DNA of 6,020 bases from an uncultured Candidatus Melainabacteria bacterium (lineage in GTDB: Bacteria > Cyanobacteriota > Vampirovibrionia > Gastranaerophilales > Gastranaerophilaceae): NCBI GenBank assembly GCA_937898445.1, contig CALEJY010000066.1:1-6020 (forward strand). The letters run 5' to 3'. The notes beneath the pieces were generated by a model that was not told where the DNA came from, searched no databases, and saw only the letters and a list, made by a program, of their open reading frames with translations. The translations under genes were made by a program, and so were the position numbers. Positions 5,550 through 6,020 of this stretch are shown here, piece by piece. Each line of letters opens with the position of its first letter. Position 1 is the first letter of the stretch.

Positions 5550-5601
5550 GTTAATAATTTTGTTTAAAAAATGGTTAAGAACTACAACTTGACACCATAA
5601 A

Positions 5602-5835
5602 TTATTTTTTACGAATAATTACGTCGTACCCCAAAATATCAAAAATTTCTAAAACCTCAGTAGCTTTAACTGTACCGTTTCGGAGTTTGTTTGTAAGATT
5701 TTCCAATGAATCAGTTTTATTATATTTATGATTTATGTCAACTTTCAGGCGAGTAAGCGTTTTGCCTTCAAATGTAGTCAATAATTTTATAAGATTTCTA
5801 ATATTGCTTTTTTCTAATATATATTCATTTTTCAT
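5602..5835 (-). CDS. Small putative helix-turn-helix protein (XRE-like or DUF6471-like)
   Basis: This 77-residue basic protein contains no membrane segment. Residues 41-72 (TDSLENLTNKLRNGTVKATE, then LEIFDILGYDVI) look like the second half of a small HTH domain. The pattern 'S...L..KL.nGt.ka.e.leI.diLGY...i' is one I associate with atypical XRE-like regulators, in which NKLRNGT would precede or form part of the DNA-reading helix. The N-terminal half is less recognisable, and no partner domain is present. It is transcribed away from a promoter region with a perfect palindrome, which suits an autoregulating repressor. The ATG start has no Shine-Dalgarno and follows TATAGT by 6 nt. The gene is real on length, start context and product composition; regulatory function is inferred. 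Confidence 0.6.
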   Translation of the reverse strand: MKNEYILEKSNIRNLIKLLTTFEGKTLTRLKVDINHKYNKTDSLENLTNKLRNGTVKATEVLEIFDILGYDVIIRKK

Positions 5836-5841
5836 TTAATA

Positions 5842-5847
5842 ACTATA
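5842..5847 (-). promoter_or_regulatory. Possible -10 box of the HTH gene (leaderless geometry)
   Basis: On the minus strand TATAGT (5847-5842) is followed by TATTAA and then the ATG at 5835. No Shine-Dalgarno is visible and no good -35 is seen at the usual distance. The surrounding sequence is so AT-rich that chance matches are likely. Confidence 0.35.
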
Positions 5848-5860
5848 TATTGATATAAGT

Positions 5861-5889
5861 TTGACAATCTAATTATATAATGATAATAT
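5861..5889 (+). promoter_or_regulatory. Strong predicted promoter driving the right-end ORF
   Basis: A perfect -35 TTGACA (5861-5866) is followed after 17 bp by TAATAT (5884-5889). A start of transcription near 5896 would give a leader of about 30 nt carrying GGAG (5918-5921), 5 nt before the ATG at 5927. The -10 and the predicted start lie within a repeated, palindromic sequence, so the promoter is probably controlled. Confidence 0.6.
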
Positions 5890-5908
5890 CTAATTATATA
5901 ATTAGATA
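5867..5908. promoter_or_regulatory. Candidate operator: 22-bp perfect palindrome plus a 21-bp spaced direct repeat
   Basis: Positions 5887-5908 are a perfect palindrome centred on AATTATATAATT. Its left 15 bases, ATCTAATTATATAAT (5888-5902), recur exactly at 5867-5881, 21 bp upstream, or two helical turns on the same face. The pair covers the -35/-10 spacer, the -10 and the predicted start of transcription, an ideal repressor position. The divergent HTH protein is the obvious candidate ligand. Simple A/T composition lowers certainty. Confidence 0.55.
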
Positions 5909-5926
5909 ACTAACTATGGAGTTAAT

Positions 5927-6020
5927 ATGAATAAGAAAAATTACTGTTCGTCATTGCGAGCGAATGCGAAGCAATCCAGTGAAAATTGTCACCCTGAATT
6001 AAATTCAGGGTCTATCAATG
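5927..6020 (+). CDS. Unidentified ORF, 5' end only, reading through dispersed repeats
   Basis: ATG at 5927 follows GGAG by 5 nt and a consensus-like promoter. The frame stays open for 31 codons to the window edge. It begins MNKKNYC and then reads SSLRANAKQSS from a GTCATTGCGAG/GCAATCCAG element and HPELNSGS from a second palindrome. Only about six codons precede the repeats, so no family can be named. It may be a gene whose 5' end was invaded by repeats, or a short non-functional ORF downstream of a promoter that serves something further right. Confidence 0.4.
   Translation, partial: MNKKNYCSSLRANAKQSSENCHPELNSGSIN
5949..5980 (+). repeat. GTCATTGCGAG/GCAATCCAG palindromic repeat, copy E
   Basis: This 32-bp element has the same orientation and borders as 79-110 (CGTCATTGCGAGCG ... 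GCAATCCAGT) and differs only in the centre, AATGCGAA against ATAGCGTG. It begins 20 bp after the ATG of the right-end ORF and is read in a different frame from the copies in the DUF4127 gene. Confidence 0.85.
5991..6011. repeat. 21-bp perfect palindrome, ACCCTGAATT-A-AATTCAGGGT
   Basis: Two perfect 10-base arms surround one central A. With its flanks GTC and CT it has the form 'GTCAnCCTGAATT...AATTCAGGnTCT' of another widespread dispersed palindrome class. It sits 10 bp after the preceding repeat, again as a chain of modules, and lies within the open frame starting at 5927. Confidence 0.65.

Noticed and set aside
5600..5620. AATTATT/AATAATT hairpin at the end of the HTH gene as a terminator
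   Set aside because: The 7-bp stem is entirely A/T, partly inside coding sequence, and no T-run follows on the minus strand.
5836..5926. Replication origin or iteron site
   Set aside because: The direct repeat is only two copies of an A/T-only core, with no DnaA-box cluster or replication initiator gene; a promoter operator explains it better.
1..6020. Rickettsial origin suggested by in-frame palindromic elements
   Set aside because: The element sequences are unlike known Rickettsia palindromic elements, and DUF4127 with MntP is not a rickettsial gene set that I recognise; only the mode of insertion is similar.

Overview
The window is AT-rich bacterial chromosome with short intergenic gaps, mixed ATG/GTG/TTG starts and many short palindromic repeats. 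No gene fixes the taxonomy. A low-GC, Gram-negative-like lineage with a DUF4127 protein, a DciA-type DUF721 protein and many 'GTCATTGCGAG...GCAATCCAG' repeats would fit the gut Melainabacteria/Gastranaerophilales, but this is an impression from gene content and repeat style, not a proven assignment.

Layout. Positions 1-274 hold no gene. They hold a chain of at least four unrelated repeat or hairpin modules. Next, on the minus strand, comes a two-gene operon: a DUF4127 protein (808-2469) followed by a MntP-type manganese exporter (275-817) whose TTG start overlaps the DUF4127 stop. A 48-bp divergent promoter region separates this operon from a UbiE/MenG quinone C-methyltransferase (2518-3186, plus). 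That gene converges on a second minus-strand operon, a DHH-family NrnA-like phosphoesterase (4152-5120) and a YihY/BrkB membrane protein (3196-4140). Divergent from it is a DUF721/DciA-like gene (5149-5514, plus). The right end has a small putative HTH protein (5602-5835, minus) and, divergent from it, a strong-looking promoter with a 22-bp perfect palindrome. This promoter drives an ORF that starts at 5927 and runs off the window.

The most notable signal is in the DUF4127 gene. Two related composite repeats (1631-1779 and 1028-1236) sit inside the coding sequence and keep the frame open, adding about 50 and 70 residues of repeat-derived peptide. They are built from the same modules found between genes here: the GTCATTGCGAG/GCAATCCAG element, a GTCGGGAT/ATCCCGAC palindrome and an 8-bp tandem element. 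The copies differ by indels of 84 and 24 bp, both multiples of three. The situation resembles the Rickettsia palindromic elements that insert in frame into genes, but the sequence family is different. The ORF at the right end also reads straight through one of these elements just after its start.

A second pattern is promoter geometry. DUF4127, nrnA and the HTH gene each have a TANNNT -10-like hexamer exactly 6 nt before ATG and no Shine-Dalgarno sequence, which suggests leaderless mRNAs. The in-operon mntP gene, ubiE and the terminal ORF have Shine-Dalgarno sequences instead.
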